Source of the DNA: an uncultured Eubacterium sp.
Lineage (GTDB): Bacteria; Bacillota; Clostridia; Lachnospirales; Lachnospiraceae
Reading direction: 5' to 3'
DNA length: 24,653 nucleotides
NCBI GenBank assembly: GCA_900545725.1
Contig: URAI01000026.1
Coordinates: 1-24,653 of the forward strand
Part shown: positions 23,589 through 24,653 of the stretch, piece after piece
Layout: each line of letters opens with the position of its first letter
How positions within the stretch are numbered: position 1 is the stretch's first letter
Translations under genes and position numbers: made by a program
Notes under the pieces: model-generated
Databases searched by the model: none
Told to the model about the DNA's origin: nothing
Seen by the model: the letters and a program-made list of their open reading frames with translations, nothing else

Positions 23589-24653
23589 TTATTTTTCAAA
23601 TAAACTTACTTCATCGCCCTGTCCTGCTACAATAAAACCGTCATAATTTCTCTCTTCAAGCTTATTTAAGAACTTACCCATCTTCTTAGGTCTGACATAT
23701 ATAGATGCAATATTACCTTCACTTCTTAATTTGTCAGCAGCCTTAACAGCCTCTACAAGACTTCCTTCATCATACATAACAGCAATCTTTTTAGTCCTAT
23801 GTTGTATATCAACACCATTTTCCATAAGAATTGAGAATATTCTTTCAAAACCTATTGAAAAACCAACTGCCGGAATTGACTGGTTTAAGAACTTGCCAAT
23901 AAGGTTATCATAACGTCCGCCTCCGGCAACAGCCCCCTTAAAGTCAATACTTTCAACTTCAAATACTGTACCTGTATAATATCCCTGTCCTCTTACAAGC
24001 GAAAGGTCAAATACCACGTCAAATGAATTATCTGAAAGCTCCCTGACTGAGTTCATAATATATTCAAGACTCTCTACCGGTGTCTTATCCTCAAGCATAT
24101 TCTTTAATGATTCAAGTGAAAAATCATTTTTTGATAAAAATTCTACAAACTTTTCAATGGCAGCACTATCAAATTCTTTTTCTGTAAGTTCTGCCTTAAC
24201 ACCATCCATTCCAATCTTATCCATCTTGTCAAATGTTATGCATACACTGTCAAGTTCATCCTCTGCAAATCCCATCTGCATAAGCACTGCTCTTAAAAGC
24301 CTTCTGTCATTTAACTTAACCTTAAAATTCTTAAGTCCTATTGCCTTTAAAGCCTTAGTTGTTGTAAGAATAAGTTCAACCTCAGAATCTGCTGATTCAG
24401 AACCGATTATATCTATATCACACTGGATAAATTCTCTTAATCTTCCCTTCTGTGGTCTTTCTGCCCTGTATACTCTGTCCATCTGGATACATTTCATAGG
24501 AAGTGTGAGCTTATCCTTGTTATTCGCAAAATATCTGCTAAGCGGAAGTGTAAGGTCATATCTTAAGCCCATATCTGCAAGCTCATTTTCGTTTTCAGAA
24601 GTAACGCCCTTTGCAAGTGCCTTATCAAGCTTATCTCCTCTTTTCATAATCTT
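23589..24653 (-). CDS. hisS: Histidyl-tRNA synthetase, 5' end cut by window
   Basis: Charges tRNA-His with histidine. The last 354 residues are present; the frame runs unbroken to the window edge, so the N-terminus with motif 1 is missing. Visible are LRYDLTLPLSRYFA, motif 2 (VYRAERPQKGRLREFIQCDI), the histidine-site loop LVRGQGYYTGTVFEV, GAVAGGGRYDNL and motif 3 AVGFSIGFER. A C-terminal anticodon-binding domain follows (KIAVMYDEGS to the end). The motif 2 context (RYDLTLP and REFIQCDIDIIG) is closer to the archaeal/eukaryotic-like HisRS branch than to the usual E. coli type (impression, not a tree). The Met at 24647 is internal. Confidence 0.95.
   Translation of the reverse strand, partial: KIMKRGDKLDKALAKGVTSENENELADMGLRYDLTLPLSRYFANNKDKLTLPMKCIQMDRVYRAERPQKGRLREFIQCDIDIIGSESADSEVELILTTTKALKAIGLKNFKVKLNDRRLLRAVLMQMGFAEDELDSVCITFDKMDKIGMDGVKAELTEKEFDSAAIEKFVEFLSKNDFSLESLKNMLEDKTPVESLEYIMNSVRELSDNSFDVVFDLSLVRGQGYYTGTVFEVESIDFKGAVAGGGRYDNLIGKFLNQSIPAVGFSIGFERIFSILMENGVDIQHRTKKIAVMYDEGSLVEAVKAADKLRSEGNIASIYVRPKKMGKFLNKLEERNYDGFIVAGQGDEVSLFEK

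Noticed and set aside
1..24653. CRISPR array, tRNA, rRNA, transposase or phage genes
   Set aside because: No regularly spaced repeats, cloverleaf-forming sequence, or recombinase-type coding regions were seen; the repeats present are isolated pairs.

Overview
The window comes from an AT-rich, anaerobic Gram-positive genome. The gene complement (anaerobic class III ribonucleotide reductase, AddAB, KtrAB, NhaC, a FeoB-associated Cys-rich peptide, a polyferredoxin-like protein) and the codon/promoter style point to a Clostridia member, most likely Lachnospiraceae (inference; no 16S is present). Nearly all genes are on the minus strand. Only a 53-aa orphan gene (4591-4752) and a membrane-anchored FMN-binding-like protein (22180-22749) are on plus. 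Both window edges cut genes: nrdD lacks its last codons at position 1, and hisS lacks its N-terminus at 24653.

Layout, left to right. (1) nrdD has a clear sigma-A promoter overlapped by two NrdR-box-like palindromes. (2) A diguanylate cyclase-type GGDEF protein follows, then the small plus-strand gene and a 123-nt near-perfect inverted repeat. (3) A minus-strand set reads pgp-like HAD phosphatase -> ktrB -> ktrA (K+ uptake); pgp and ktrB overlap by 4 bp. (4) A probable metal/redox operon reads FeoB-associated Cys-rich peptide -> four-cluster Fe-S protein -> a shortened HypA-like protein without the zinc domain -> CorA. Its promoter carries twin 17-bp direct repeats, and its leader has five back-to-back hairpins with a possible loop-to-leader pairing next to the Shine-Dalgarno. 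(5) nhaC (GTG start) lies downstream of prfC (TTG start). Upstream of prfC is a structured 160-nt leader, and an 86-aa gene with its own promoter. (6) addB and addA overlap by 41 bp and encode the RecBCD-like nuclease-helicase. (7) The FMN-binding-like gene converges on a NUDIX hydrolase across a long bidirectional terminator; hisS follows.

The core genes are ordinary housekeeping genes. The least explained parts are the Fe-S/mini-HypA operon with its unusual leader, and a set of small dispersed non-coding repeats. These are a roughly 60-bp two-hairpin element found at 7762-7820 and 10372-10430, and a 46-bp sequence found inverted at 14622-14667 and 23409-23454 (40 of 46 identical). Several of these sit directly in gene leaders.
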